Shown piece after piece: positions 24,806 through 33,281 of a stretch of 64,000 nt of DNA. A model generated the notes under the pieces. It did not search any database, was not told the DNA's origin, and saw only the letters and a program-made list of their open reading frames with translations. Every line of letters begins with the position of its first letter. The first letter of the stretch is position 1. Origin of the DNA: JAJDUF01 sp965214295 (GTDB lineage: Bacteria > Chloroflexota > UBA11872 > UBA12225 > JAJDUF01); contig OZ243944.1 in NCBI GenBank assembly GCA_965214295.1, positions 3,224,001-3,288,000 of the forward strand, in the 5' to 3' direction. Position numbers and translations under genes: made by a program.

Positions 24806-26014
24806 TTGGCAGAAAGCGACCGCACTACTCAAATAAAGGTCGACGGGCTTTGGAAGGTATTCGGTGCTCGGCCGGAGCGTGTGTTCCGGCCGGAACACGC
24901 TGCCAAGAGCCGCGCCGCGATTCAATCGGAATTAGGATTGGTCCTAGGTCTGCGGGACGTGTCCTTCAGTGTGGAAACGGGGCAGATCTTCGTCGTCATG
25001 GGGCTGTCGGGCAGCGGTAAATCAACGCTGGTGCGCTGTCTCATCAGGCTTACCGAGGCCACCAAGGGGCAGATCTACTTCGACGGTGAAGACATTCTCG
25101 CCTACTCGTCCGACCGGCTCACACAGTTTCGCCGGCAGAAGATCGCGATGGTCTTCCAGCACTTCGGCCTGCTACCGCATCGCCGGGTGGTGGACAACGT
25201 GGCGTATGGCCTTGAGATCCAAGGCTTGGAGAAGGAAGCGCGGTACAAAGCGGCGCTACAGGCCATCGAGACGGTGGGACTGAGTGGCTGGGAGAACTAC
25301 TACCCCCGGGAGATGAGCGGCGGTATGCAGCAGCGCGTTGGCATTGCCAGGGCGCTGGCGGTGAACCCCGAAGTGCTGCTCATGGATGAGCCTTTCAGTG
25401 GTCTCGACCCCCTCATACGCCGCGAGATGCAAGACGAGCTTATCTCGCTGCAGACGGAACTGCACAAGACCATCGTCTTCATCACGCACGACCTGAACGA
25501 AGCTCTGAAGCTAGGCGACCGCATTGCCATCATGCGGGACGGGCAGATCATTCAGGAAGGCTCGCCGGAGGAGATTGTCACGCTGCCGACCGACGACTAC
25601 GTGACCGATTTTGTCCAGGATGTCTCCCGGGCCAAGGTGATTCAGGCGAAGGCGATCATGCGGGAGTCGGAAGAGGTCGTGTACGAATGGCAAGGCCCCC
25701 GCGCGGCGCTGCACATCATGCAGAGTAATGAGATTGACGCGGTGTTCCTGATCGGGCGCGACTTCACCCTGCGGGGAATTCTCACGGAGGGCCAGGCCAG
25801 GGAGTTAGTTGCCCAGAAGAAGGAAGCCCTGGAAGGAGTCCAGGTCACTCCGGTGATGACCGTGGACCCGGAGACCTATATCGAGGAGATCGTCCCGCTC
25901 GCGGCTCAGACCGAGCACCAGATCGCGGTGGTTGCCGATAACGGGGCCTTGCTGGGTGAAATCCACCGGGGTACCCTGCTGACCGGCCTGTCCGGCAATG
26001 GTGACGAGACTTGA
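24806..26014 (+). CDS. proV: Glycine betaine/proline-type ABC transporter ATP-binding protein with CBS domains
   Basis: About 402 residues of a quaternary-amine importer ATPase. Order: N-terminal helix characteristic of ProV/OpuAA, Walker A GLSGSGKST, Q-loop FQHFGLLPHR, signature MSGGMQQRVGIARAL, Walker B VLLMDEPFSGLD, and the switch His (ITHD). The last 120 residues are a pair of CBS modules (AKAIMRESEEVV, then VQVTPVMTVDPETYIEEIVPL), which in OpuA-type importers sense ionic strength or cyclic dinucleotides. The start is TTG 24806, which fits the AAGG 9 bases upstream; TTG 24797 is in frame but touches that site. The permease gene starts 2 bases after the stop. Confidence 0.92.
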   Translation: MAESDRTTQIKVDGLWKVFGARPERVFRPEHAAKSRAAIQSELGLVLGLRDVSFSVETGQIFVVMGLSGSGKSTLVRCLIRLTEATKGQIYFDGEDILAYSSDRLTQFRRQKIAMVFQHFGLLPHRRVVDNVAYGLEIQGLEKEARYKAALQAIETVGLSGWENYYPREMSGGMQQRVGIARALAVNPEVLLMDEPFSGLDPLIRREMQDELISLQTELHKTIVFITHDLNEALKLGDRIAIMRDGQIIQEGSPEEIVTLPTDDYVTDFVQDVSRAKVIQAKAIMRESEEVVYEWQGPRAALHIMQSNEIDAVFLIGRDFTLRGILTEGQARELVAQKKEALEGVQVTPVMTVDPETYIEEIVPLAAQTEHQIAVVADNGALLGEIHRGTLLTGLSGNGDET

Positions 26015-26016
26015 CG

Positions 26017-27069
26017 ATGGAGACTACCGTGGGCCGCGCCGAAAATGAGCGCCCCGGCGCAAGCACCTCCTCCGGGAGGAGCTACCTGCGGCTGGGTGGA
26101 GTGGCGGCCGTGCTCATCGTGCTGCTGGCCAGCCTGTTGCTTTGGGGCCCGGAGATGGCCTTCCCAACTACCGTGTCGCGCTCCGAAGTCCAAACCTCCG
26201 GTGGTGGCACCGTTACACTGGAGAGAACGGTACGCGAGGTCACCGGCGGCGCCATTGACAATGCGGTCAACTGGATAACGAGAGAGGGCAGCTGGCTGTT
26301 CGACAGCCTGAGCGCGGCCGTCACCTATGCGCTGGTCTACATCGAGCGGGGTCTGAAGTGGGTGCCCTGGCCTGCCATCGTGGTCGGTCTGGCGCTCCTT
26401 TCCTATGGGGTAGGGCAGTGGCGCCTGCTGGCCTTCACGTCTCTGGCGCTGCTCTTCGTCGGCTTCATGGGTCTTTGGGAAAACACCCTCGATACGGTGG
26501 CACTCATGGTCGTGGCAGTGGCTATCTCGGTGGCTATCGGCCTGCCCCTGGGGGTGTTGGCCGCCCGCAACCAACTAGCGGACAACCTGATGCGCCCCAT
26601 CCTGGACGGCATGCAGACCATGCCTAGCTTCGTCTACTTGCTCCCGGGGATTCTCTTCTTTGGGCTGGGCAAACCGGCCGGCATCTTCGCTACTATCATC
26701 TACGCCGTCCCCCCGGTCATCCGGCTGACCAATCTGGGGATCCGGCAGGTGCCGGCCGAAACGGTGCAAGCCGCCCGCGCTTTCGGAGCGTCGCCCCTGC
26801 AGGTACTCACCACCGTCCAGATTCCGATGGCTCTGCCCACCATCATGGCCGGCATCAACCAGACGACCCTGATGGCTTTGGCCATGGTGACTATCGCCAG
26901 TATGGTAGCCGCCGGCGGCCTGGGCGATAACGTCCTCCGGGCACTGCAAAAGAACGAGCCGGGCAATGGGGCCATCGCCGGGCTGGCCATCGTCTTCCTG
27001 GCTATCGTCATGGATCGCCTCACGCAGTCGGTGGCCCGCAAGCGGCAGGAAGCCCTGAGCGTCGGTTAG
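26017..27069 (+). CDS. proW: Glycine betaine/proline-type ABC transporter permease
   Basis: A 350-residue membrane protein. One N-terminal helix (about 30-50) is followed by a ~60-residue outside loop and the permease core of five or six helices. The EAA loop that docks on the ATPase reads IRQVPAETVQAARAFGASPLQVLTTVQIPMALPTI near residue 245-280 (EAA consensus partly altered to Q-A-A-R-A-F-G). PSFVYLLPGILFFGLGKPAG is the typical ProW/OpuAB stretch. It begins 2 bases after proV, so the two are coupled; a TTG at 26011 overlapping the proV stop is a less likely start. Confidence 0.92.
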   Translation: METTVGRAENERPGASTSSGRSYLRLGGVAAVLIVLLASLLLWGPEMAFPTTVSRSEVQTSGGGTVTLERTVREVTGGAIDNAVNWITREGSWLFDSLSAAVTYALVYIERGLKWVPWPAIVVGLALLSYGVGQWRLLAFTSLALLFVGFMGLWENTLDTVALMVVAVAISVAIGLPLGVLAARNQLADNLMRPILDGMQTMPSFVYLLPGILFFGLGKPAGIFATIIYAVPPVIRLTNLGIRQVPAETVQAARAFGASPLQVLTTVQIPMALPTIMAGINQTTLMALAMVTIASMVAAGGLGDNVLRALQKNEPGNGAIAGLAIVFLAIVMDRLTQSVARKRQEALSVG

Positions 27070-27130
27070 CGGCACACGGCCACCCACCTACTCTCCGACC
27101 AGCGATAGTCTGCCCACGCGCGGGGGCTTC

Positions 27131-27277
27131 CCATTGTCACCTCCGGTTCGAGCCAGGGGCCGGCTCTGAGCCTTTCGGCTCCGCTCAAGGTAAACTCCGC
27201 GCCGGGTCTCCCCCACGTGGCGAGGTTCTGCGCTCCGCTCAGAATGACCGGGCTGGTGGTGACTTTGGAAAGGCCCT
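27131..27277. repeat. Dispersed long repeat, copy A
   Basis: A block beginning CCATTGTCACC and ending TTGGAAAGGCCCT. It shares nearly all of its sequence (including GGTTCGAGCCAGGGGCCGGC and TTTCGGCTCCGCTCAAGGTA) with 39821-40003 and 45951-46110, in the same orientation. It lies between proW and proX, so an intergenic spacer of the operon has been invaded. Confidence 0.85.
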
Positions 27278-27296
27278 GGCTCACGCGCTCTCCGAT

Positions 27297-27325
27297 TTGA
27301 CAGGAGGGCAGAAAGTTGCTAAGGT
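27297..27325 (+). promoter_or_regulatory. Possible promoter for the betaine-binding protein gene
   Basis: TTGACA (27297-27302), a 17-base spacer and TAAGGT (27320-27325). The -35 is perfect, the -10 is poor. It would give proX its own transcript, allowing more binding protein than permease, as is common for such importers. Confidence 0.35.
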
Positions 27326-27371
27326 AAGGAACCATACAACTCACACCATACTATAGGGAGGATGCGAGAGG

Positions 27372-28451
27372 ATGACTTTGCTCACCAAGTATAGGCTATT
27401 CGCACTGCTGGCGGTGTTGCTGGCTACGATATCCCTCATTGGATGCGAGGAGGCGGAGCCGGAGACTATCACGGTTACAAAAGAAGTCATGGTCGAGGTG
27501 ACGCCGGAGCCGGCGCCCAAAGAGACCATCGTGTTCAGCGACCTGAACTGGGCCAGTGCCCAGGTCCAGAACCGCATCGCACAGTACCTCGTCGAAAAGG
27601 GCTACAGCTATCCCACCGACGTGGTCTTCGGCGCCACGCTGCCTCTGTTCCAGGGTCTACGCCGGGGTGACAGCCACGTCACTATGGAAATCTGGCTGCC
27701 CAACCAGGACGAAGCCTGGATGGAGGCCCAAGCCGCCGGTGAAGTGGTTTCCATCGGCTTAAGTCTGGGCAAAGACTGGCAGTCGGCTTTCGTCATCCCG
27801 AAATATCTCCAGGAGCAGTATCCCGATTTGGATAGCGTCGAGGACCTGAAGGACGACAAGTTCAAGGAGTTGTTCGCGACCGCGGAAACGGGTGGCAAAG
27901 CGCGCTTGGTGTCCTGCGTCATCGGTTGGGCTTGTGAGGAAGTCAACGCCGCCCAGATCGCCGGCTATGGCTTGTCCGATCACGTGCATATCGTCAACCC
28001 GGGCGACGGCGCGGCGGCCAACGCCGACCTCTATGGCGCTTACGAGAAGCAGGAGCCGTGGCTAGGCTACCAGTGGGGGACTAATGACCCGGCGCTGCTG
28101 CTCGAGTTGGTCCGGCTCGAAGAACCCGAGTATAGCGACGAGTGCTGGTTCACGACCAAGGCGTGCGCGTACGAGGATGCCACCATCCTGATCGCCGCCC
28201 ACCCTGACCTCTTGGGTAGAGCGCCCGACGTGGTAGACATGCTACGGGAGTGGGACTTCAGCATCAGCACCTATCAGGCTGTCGCCGCCTGGCAAAGCGA
28301 CAACCCGGATGCCGACGCCAATGACGCTGCCCTCTGGTGGCTGAACAGCAACATCGAAGTGTGGAAGGCCTTGGTAACGCCCGAGGCCGCTACCAAGATC
28401 GAGGCGGCCCTCAAAGCCAACGAAATTCCTGAAGGCTGGCCCGAAGGATAA
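27372..28451 (+). CDS. proX: Glycine betaine/proline-type ABC transporter substrate-binding lipoprotein
   Basis: A 359-residue OpuAC/ProX-type binding protein. The signal peptide ends at a lipobox (SLIGC, Cys25), followed by a charged linker rich in Glu and Pro. The binding domain starts ETIVFSDLNWASAQVQNRIAQ, a typical betaine-binding beginning, with GATLPLFQGLRRGDSHVTMEIW and EVVSIGLSLGKDWQSAFVIP; the aromatic residues (W in LNWAS, EIWLPN, SAFVI) could form the aromatic cage for a quaternary amine. GAGAGG precedes the ATG by 0-2 bases and GGGAGG by 10; the latter probably serves. A strong terminator follows. Confidence 0.9.
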   Translation: MTLLTKYRLFALLAVLLATISLIGCEEAEPETITVTKEVMVEVTPEPAPKETIVFSDLNWASAQVQNRIAQYLVEKGYSYPTDVVFGATLPLFQGLRRGDSHVTMEIWLPNQDEAWMEAQAAGEVVSIGLSLGKDWQSAFVIPKYLQEQYPDLDSVEDLKDDKFKELFATAETGGKARLVSCVIGWACEEVNAAQIAGYGLSDHVHIVNPGDGAAANADLYGAYEKQEPWLGYQWGTNDPALLLELVRLEEPEYSDECWFTTKACAYEDATILIAAHPDLLGRAPDVVDMLREWDFSISTYQAVAAWQSDNPDADANDAALWWLNSNIEVWKALVTPEAATKIEAALKANEIPEGWPEG

Positions 28452-28481
28452 CCCCCGCCCGGCCCAACGGTACAGCGCCCA

Positions 28482-28520
28482 GGGAGGTCAGCCATCGCGG
28501 TGGCTGACCTCCCTTCTCTT
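28482..28520 (+). terminator. Intrinsic terminator of the betaine transporter operon
   Basis: A perfect 13-bp stem (GGGAGGTCAGCCA with its complement) around a 6-base loop, followed by TTCTCTT. It lies 31 bases after the proX stop. The right arm can form the same stem on the other strand, but no minus-strand gene ends here. Confidence 0.85.
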
Positions 28521-28552
28521 ATGCCGGCGCTCGTCATTGCTTATGTTGGGGC

Positions 28553-28911
28553 TTGTCATTTCGGCTTCCGCTGTACAGTAAGCTCGACGCCTACAAATAC
28601 GACTGTCTTGAATACGGATTGGAAAACGAGTATTTCCACTGTGCCGCCGACAGCAGGCATGTACGTGGCAAGGTGTTCGATATTATCGGTGACCACCTCG
28701 ACGCCGTGTACGTCGACAGCTTGATCGTGGAGAACGCAAGATCGGCCCGGCGTTAAGAGGCGACAGGCGCTTCTATCCTGAGATGCTGGGCTATCTTCTC
28801 AAGTATGTGCTGCCCAGGAGACCGAATGCGGGAGCGGAAGAGGTCATTGTCATTACCGACACTGTTCCCTTGCAAAGGAAACGTCAAGCCATCGGAAAGG
28901 CCATCACCGCG
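28553..28911 (+). pseudogene. Frameshifted and truncated DUF3800 domain gene
   Basis: Two overlapping frames together give a DUF3800-like middle region. Frame 1 (28553-28756) holds YFHCAADSRHVRGKVFDIIG and DHLDAVYVDSLIVEN. One missing base near 28733 moves the reading into RKIGPALRGDRRFYPEMLGY, then LLKYVLPRRPNAGAEEVIVITDT and QRKRQAIGKAI, after which similarity stops. The N-terminal DESG motif and the C-terminal 'H-x-x-x-x-x-x-LQVAD-Y' motif of the family are absent. DUF3800 proteins are RNase H-like proteins often found with mobile DNA. The gene is dead in its present form. Confidence 0.65.
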
Positions 28912-28928
28912 GGTTGCGGGGTAGTTAA

Positions 28929-29396
28929 TCACTGTCCTAGCAGTGGATTCACCCCCCTGACATTTATTCCATAGTCATAGACCAAATCTCCCCCGGTCAT
29001 CCCGGATAGAACCAAGCCAACCATTCCAATCAAAACGACGATCAGATACAGAGGCGTTGTGCCGGCATCCGCTCCTTTCCTGCGAGCAATCCAGCGCCAG
29101 ATTGTCAGGGTGGCGAAGAAAGCGGTAACCGCAAAGCTCCACATTTGATGCACCTCGATCACTCCATGCAACTCGGTTTCTTCATAAGGGAAATGAGAGA
29201 TAAGGCCGGTTACACTGGCAATGATCGCACCGAGTGTGCCAATCCACAGCAACAACCAGGATGTATGTTGCAAGTGGACACTGGACTTGATGCGTATTGC
29301 AACACTCACCCCGGCACTCACAACTAGGAGTGCGATTGGGAAATGAGCAGTGATCGCGTGTGAATCCTCAAGCGTGTCGGCCAGTATTTGCAACAT
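28929..29396 (-). CDS. DUF2231 family membrane protein
   Basis: A 155-residue protein with four predicted membrane helices: AITAHFPIALLVVSAGVSVAI, TSWLLLWIGTLGAIIASVTG, MWSFAVTAFFATLTIWRWIA and LYLIVVLIGMVGLVLSG. The first helix begins with the family's H-F-P-I-A motif and the last is followed by MTGGDLVYDYGINVRG, matching the DUF2231 ending (G-G-x-L-V-Y-x-x-G-x-x-V). Histidines in the first and third helices suggest metal or haem binding, which is known only as a guess for the family. Base composition is clearly poorer in GC than the neighbours, so it may be acquired. GGAGG lies 6 bases before the ATG. Confidence 0.85.
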   Translation of the reverse strand: MLQILADTLEDSHAITAHFPIALLVVSAGVSVAIRIKSSVHLQHTSWLLLWIGTLGAIIASVTGLISHFPYEETELHGVIEVHQMWSFAVTAFFATLTIWRWIARRKGADAGTTPLYLIVVLIGMVGLVLSGMTGGDLVYDYGINVRGVNPLLGQ

Positions 29397-29562
29397 TTCT
29401 ACCTCCTGCAAACTATCCGCTTTCTGGCAGTCCATCCCCGCGTGTGTCGGGAAGCTAGCGTCGGATACAGTAACGGCGCCCCCTATGCCGCCATCCCCAC
29501 CAACTGGAGTGCTGGCAACACCCGGCGACGGCCAGGCGACACTGACCAGAGTACAGCATTCT

Positions 29563-30327
29563 TTAGATGTCCACTACATGGCTCGCGGGCAATCGTGTGC
29601 GGCGGGACGCAAGGCTCGCGTGGAGGCGGTAGTGCAGCAGCCACTCGCCGGCTTGGGGATCGGGCACCTCGGCGGCCGCGTCAGCTACGGGGGTGAGCAG
29701 CGCCGCCGGCCAGTCCGGACTGCCGTTCAAGATGGTGAGCGACCAGGCGGCGAGCGCCGTGGCCTCGTGGCCCTGCACGTAGAGGCGTACCCGCTCCGCC
29801 GCGAACCAGTCGGGGTGAAATGTCGCCAGCAGCAGCGTCGGGTAGCCGGCGGCGTTGGGCCACTCCAGCACACGGGTTCGCGGGCCGACCGGGAGATCGC
29901 GGATGGTGGCGATGTCTATGGCCGGGAAAGCTACCCCGAGCACCATGAGACCGATTTCGTAGAGCGCCTGCGGCTCGGTGCCGGCCAAGGGCTGGGCACG
30001 CAGCCACCCGTAGAGCTGGCGCCAGGCTGCGGGTGCGAATTCGGCGACGGCGGCGCAGGCCGCCGGCGTAGCGAAATACGGAAATAGCCGCGGCCAGCGC
30101 AACACTGCCGCGTGCAGCGCTGCGGCCAAAACTTCCGGCCCGGCCACGTCACCGGCGGCGGACCGGCGGCGCTGACCGGCAGTACCGAGGCGGCGCGGCA
30201 AGACAGCGGTCGCTTCGAGCCACAGCAGGGCATAGAGAGCAAACGCAGCGTGGCGGGCCAGCTCGCGGTCCGGGGATAGCGCCCCGATGAGGTCAGGCTC
30301 CCCCTCCATCGACAGCGAGTGTACCAT
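29563..30327 (-). CDS. Hypothetical protein, alanine-rich
   Basis: A 254-residue protein I do not recognise. It is rich in Ala, Leu and Trp, starts MVHSLSMEGEPDLIGALSPD (a second ATG at 30309 is possible) and has no signal peptide, membrane helix or known motif. Segments such as ALYEIGLMVLGVAFPAIDIA and EWPNAAGYPTLLLATFHPDW suggest a soluble helical fold. Codon bias (high GC at third positions over the full length) supports it as a real gene. It reads toward the DUF2231 gene and is divergent from the GNAT gene. Confidence 0.6.
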   Translation of the reverse strand: MVHSLSMEGEPDLIGALSPDRELARHAAFALYALLWLEATAVLPRRLGTAGQRRRSAAGDVAGPEVLAAALHAAVLRWPRLFPYFATPAACAAVAEFAPAAWRQLYGWLRAQPLAGTEPQALYEIGLMVLGVAFPAIDIATIRDLPVGPRTRVLEWPNAAGYPTLLLATFHPDWFAAERVRLYVQGHEATALAAWSLTILNGSPDWPAALLTPVADAAAEVPDPQAGEWLLHYRLHASLASRRTRLPASHVVDI

Positions 30328-30627
30328 GCTGGCGCGGCTACGCCCGACGGTTGCCCTGGTAGAATGGCCGCGCCACACCCTAGCGGCCGGGGGAGGCGGC
30401 CCTCCCCCCAACCCCTCTCTAAAGGGAAGGGGCTGTTCGCGCCTCACCCCCCGGCCCCCTCTCCACGTGTGGAGAGGGGGGGCAGTTCCCTGCGTCACTC
30501 CGGCTTGCGCCGGGGTGACGGGCGGCGAGGGTGAAGGAGAAGGGGCTGCCAAGCACTGCCATGGCTTCTCTGCCCTGGAGGGAAGGAGCCGGGGGTGAGG
30601 TGAGGGCCAGGCAAAGGCGTACAGACG
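30310..30627. repeat. Intergenic block of palindromic repeats
   Basis: Between divergent genes lie a CCCCTCTCTAAAGGGAAGGGG-like hairpin (~30408-30432), a CCCCCTCTCC/GGAGAGGGGG hairpin (~30448-30478) and a CTCCGGCTTGCGCCGGGGTGAC element (~30499-30520). Similar CCCCCTCTCC hairpins occur at ~1782-1810, ~33308-33343 and ~34720-34753. No gene is supported. Confidence 0.65.
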
Positions 30628-31239
30628 ATGGCTCGCTCACAGGACAGTGCCGATAGCCCAACGCCGGCCGCTGGCGTATCGTCTGCGGCAGCCGACCTGC
30701 CGCGGGTCGAAATCCGCGGTATGCGGCCGGCGGACCGGGCGGCCGTGGAAGCCATCACGGTCGAGGCGTTCCGAGGAGTATCTATCGATCAGGCCATCGA
30801 GCGCCGGTTCGGGCCGCTCCGGCCCCTCTCCTGGCAAGCGATCAAGGGCGCGGCGGTCGGCGCCGAGGTGCAAGAACATGCCGCTACCTGCTTCGTGGCG
30901 ACATTGGATGGGCAGGTGATCGGCTATATTACGACCGCGGTGTCCCAGCGAACGAGTACAGGCCACATCCCCAATATCGGTGTGGCGCGCGGCTACCGTG
31001 GTCTGGGGGTGGGGACGCGGCTGATCGAGCACGCGCTCGCCTCCTTCCGGCAGCAGGGACTACGCCTCGCGCGCATCGAAACCTTGGCGCAGAACAGCGT
31101 TGGTGATTACCTTTATCGGAAGCTAGGATTCCAGGAGATCGCCCGCCAGATTCATTTCGCCCTGCCGCTGGCGGATACGGAGCCAGACTCCCCCGCCGCG
31201 CGTCAGGAGCCGGATCACACTCGCGAGGTCATGCCATGA
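30628..31239 (+). CDS. GNAT family N-acetyltransferase
   Basis: A 203-residue protein; residues ~35-185 form one GNAT domain. VEIRGMRPADRAAVEAITVEAF opens the fold, CFVATLDGQVIGYIT is strand 4, and the acetyl-CoA loop reads GVARGYRGLGVGTRLIEHAL (R-G-x-G-x-G). LARIETLAQNSVGDYLYRKLGFQE is the C-terminal RimI-like end. The first 30 residues are a low-complexity tail. The substrate is unknown. Its TGA overlaps the next ATG (ATGA), so it is coupled with the isomerase gene. Confidence 0.87.
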   Translation: MARSQDSADSPTPAAGVSSAAADLPRVEIRGMRPADRAAVEAITVEAFRGVSIDQAIERRFGPLRPLSWQAIKGAAVGAEVQEHAATCFVATLDGQVIGYITTAVSQRTSTGHIPNIGVARGYRGLGVGTRLIEHALASFRQQGLRLARIETLAQNSVGDYLYRKLGFQEIARQIHFALPLADTEPDSPAARQEPDHTREVMP

Positions 31240-32075
31240 GATTTGCCTGCTGCAACGAACTGCTTGAAGACTGGCCGCTGGAGCGACAGTTTGGTTTCTT
31301 ACGCGAAGTTGGCTACGAGGGCGTCGAGGTGGCGGCCTTTACCTTGGCACCGCGGATTACCGACGTGACGACCGGGCAGCGCGCCGCCATCCGCCGGCTG
31401 GCCGCCGATACGGGCATAGCCATCACCGGCCTGCACTTCCTGCTCGCCCGGACCGAGGGCTTGCACCCCACCTCACCCGCCGCGGCCGTGCGCCGGCGCA
31501 CCGCGGACTACCTGCGCGCGCTCGTAGATTGCTGCGCCGACGTTGACGGACGGTTTATGGTCTTCGGGTCGCCGCAGCAGCGCAATCTTCCAGCGGGGGT
31601 GAGCGTCGAGGACGGCCGCCGCTACCTCATGGAGGTGCTGCGGGCGGCGCTGCCGGCGGCAGCGGATGCCGGCGTCACGATCTGCCTGGAGCCGCTGCCG
31701 CCGCCGCAGTCGAACTTTGTTCGCACGACGGACGAGGCGATCAACATTATCGCCGAGGTCGACCATCCCTCCCTGCGGCTCATTCTCGACGGGCGGAGTC
31801 TCGCCGCCCAGGCGCAAGCGCAGCAGCAGACCACGGCCGAGATTATCCGCACCACTGCGGGGTACACGGCGTATTGCCAGGCCAACGACGCCAATAGCGG
31901 TGGTCCCGGCGCCGGCGACACCGACTTTGTGCCGATTTTCGGCGCCTTACGCGAGATCGGGTACGATGGCTGGATGTCGGTCGAGGCGTTCGACTTCAGC
32001 CCCGGGCCGGAGAACGTGGCCCGCGATAGCCTCTCCTACATGCAGCGGGCCTACGCGGCCGCCGTAGCGGGGTAG
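31236..32075 (+). CDS. Sugar phosphate isomerase/epimerase-like protein (xylose isomerase-like TIM barrel)
   Basis: A 279-residue TIM-barrel protein of the AP-endonuclease 2/xylose isomerase-like superfamily. It begins MRFACCNELLEDWPLERQFG, and FLREVGYEGVEVAAFTLAP is strand 1. Metal-ligand positions are seen as ICLEPLPPPQSNF (Glu), LILDGRS (Asp) and WMSVEAFDFSPGP (Glu). Relatives isomerise or epimerise keto-sugars, inosose or hydroxypyruvate. It overlaps the GNAT gene by 4 bases. A GTAGGGGCAC palindrome follows 24 bases after the stop and may end the transcript. Confidence 0.87.
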   Translation: MRFACCNELLEDWPLERQFGFLREVGYEGVEVAAFTLAPRITDVTTGQRAAIRRLAADTGIAITGLHFLLARTEGLHPTSPAAAVRRRTADYLRALVDCCADVDGRFMVFGSPQQRNLPAGVSVEDGRRYLMEVLRAALPAAADAGVTICLEPLPPPQSNFVRTTDEAINIIAEVDHPSLRLILDGRSLAAQAQAQQQTTAEIIRTTAGYTAYCQANDANSGGPGAGDTDFVPIFGALREIGYDGWMSVEAFDFSPGPENVARDSLSYMQRAYAAAVAG

Positions 32076-32098
32076 GTAGTAAATGGTGCGGAACGCGC

Positions 32099-32129
32099 TT
32101 GTAGGGGCACGGCATGCCGTGCCCCTGTG
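32099..32129. repeat. GTAGGGGCAC palindrome
   Basis: Arms GTAGGGGCACGGCA and TGCCGTGCCCCTGTG, with one mismatch in the arms. Same family as the perfect palindrome at 1828-1859, with a changed centre. Confidence 0.75.
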
Positions 32130-32273
32130 AGGAGAGGGCCGGGGGTGCGGCGGGTCGCGGTCGCAGGCGGCCGCCAAGGGCGTGACCTGACGGCCGAAAT
32201 GGTGTACCATCATCGTTCGGCGGGAGGCGGCAATCGTTCTCACGCCGCCTGGCCTCATGACGGAGGAGTACGC

Positions 32274-33281
32274 ATGGGATCGCTGACACAGGCGCAGGTT
32301 GACGGCTTCAACGAACAAGGATACCTCGTCGTCGAGGACCTACTGGAACCCGAGGTGGTCCTCGATCCGGTGATTCAGGAGTATCATGGAGTTCTCGATA
32401 GACTCGCCGACCATCTCTACACGCAGGGCGACATTGCCTCACGCTACGAAGAGCTACCCTTCAGCGAGCGCATCACGCGCATCTCGGCCGAGACCGGCAA
32501 GAACCACCAGCAGTTCTACGACTTCTCGCTGCCCTTCAGCGGGGTCAAGCGCGATACACCGTTCTGGACCGGCCCGGCGGTGTTCAACGCCTTCATCTAC
32601 AGGCCGCTGCTCGATGCCATCGAATCGCTCATCGGGCCGGAGATTTACTCGAATCCGGTCCAGCACGTGCGGATCAAGCCGCCGGAGCAGTGCCTCCCCA
32701 AGAACCAGTACGGCGATGCCGTGATCGGTATGACCCCCTGGCACCAAGATCATGGCGTGGTAACGCCCGAGGCCGACGACACGCGGATGCTGACCGTCTG
32801 GTTCCCGCTGCTCGATGCGCCAATCGAAAAGGGGCCGCTGCGGATCGTGCCCGGCAGCCATAAGGGTGACCTGCTCACGCACTGCTTGAACTATATGGGC
32901 AACAAGCTCACGCCACCGGCCTCCCGCCAGATCCCGGAGAAGCTCTTCGCGTCCGAGATGGCCAAGCCGATGCCCCTGGATCGCGGCAGCGTGCTCTTCC
33001 TGCACAAGCGGACAGTGCATTCGTCGCTGCCCAACGTCAGCGAGGAGGTACGCTGGAGCTTCGATCTGCGCTACAATCCCACGGGCGAGCCGACGGGGCG
33101 CCACCTGTTCCCGGGCTTTGTCGCGCGGAGCCGCGCCAACCCGGAGACGGAGCTGCGCGATCCCGAACGGTGGACCCAGATGTGGCTGGATGCCCGCGAA
33201 CGGATGTCCCGGATCAACCAAGACGGGCAAAACGACGTGCCGTTCGGTCGCTGGGGCGACGAGCACCCCGACTGCGCCTGA
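32274..33281 (+). CDS. Phytanoyl-CoA dioxygenase (PhyH) family protein
   Basis: A 335-residue member with the start LTQAQVDGFNEQGYLVVEDLL typical of the family. Iron ligands are H157-x-D159 (TPWHQDHGVV) and H249 (KRTVHSSLPNV); R260 in EEVRWSFDLRYNPTGEPTGR should hold 2-oxoglutarate. The last 60 residues (WTQMWLDARERM) resemble a subgroup common in Poribacteria-like and SAR202-like genomes. It is longer than and only distantly similar to the PhyH at 874-1743. CGGAGGAG precedes the ATG by 6 bases. The PmoA-family gene follows on the same strand after a repeat block. Confidence 0.9.
   Translation: MGSLTQAQVDGFNEQGYLVVEDLLEPEVVLDPVIQEYHGVLDRLADHLYTQGDIASRYEELPFSERITRISAETGKNHQQFYDFSLPFSGVKRDTPFWTGPAVFNAFIYRPLLDAIESLIGPEIYSNPVQHVRIKPPEQCLPKNQYGDAVIGMTPWHQDHGVVTPEADDTRMLTVWFPLLDAPIEKGPLRIVPGSHKGDLLTHCLNYMGNKLTPPASRQIPEKLFASEMAKPMPLDRGSVLFLHKRTVHSSLPNVSEEVRWSFDLRYNPTGEPTGRHLFPGFVARSRANPETELRDPERWTQMWLDARERMSRINQDGQNDVPFGRWGDEHPDCA

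Noticed and set aside
27066..27344. Minus-strand ORF with LSGAERLRAGPWLEPEVT
   Set aside because: It is the translation of dispersed repeat A; the same peptide appears at copies B and C and as an extension of the MenC-like gene.
29563..30552. Long version (329 residues) of the hypothetical protein
   Set aside because: The first 75 residues read through palindromic repeats; the start near 30327 or 30309 is more likely.
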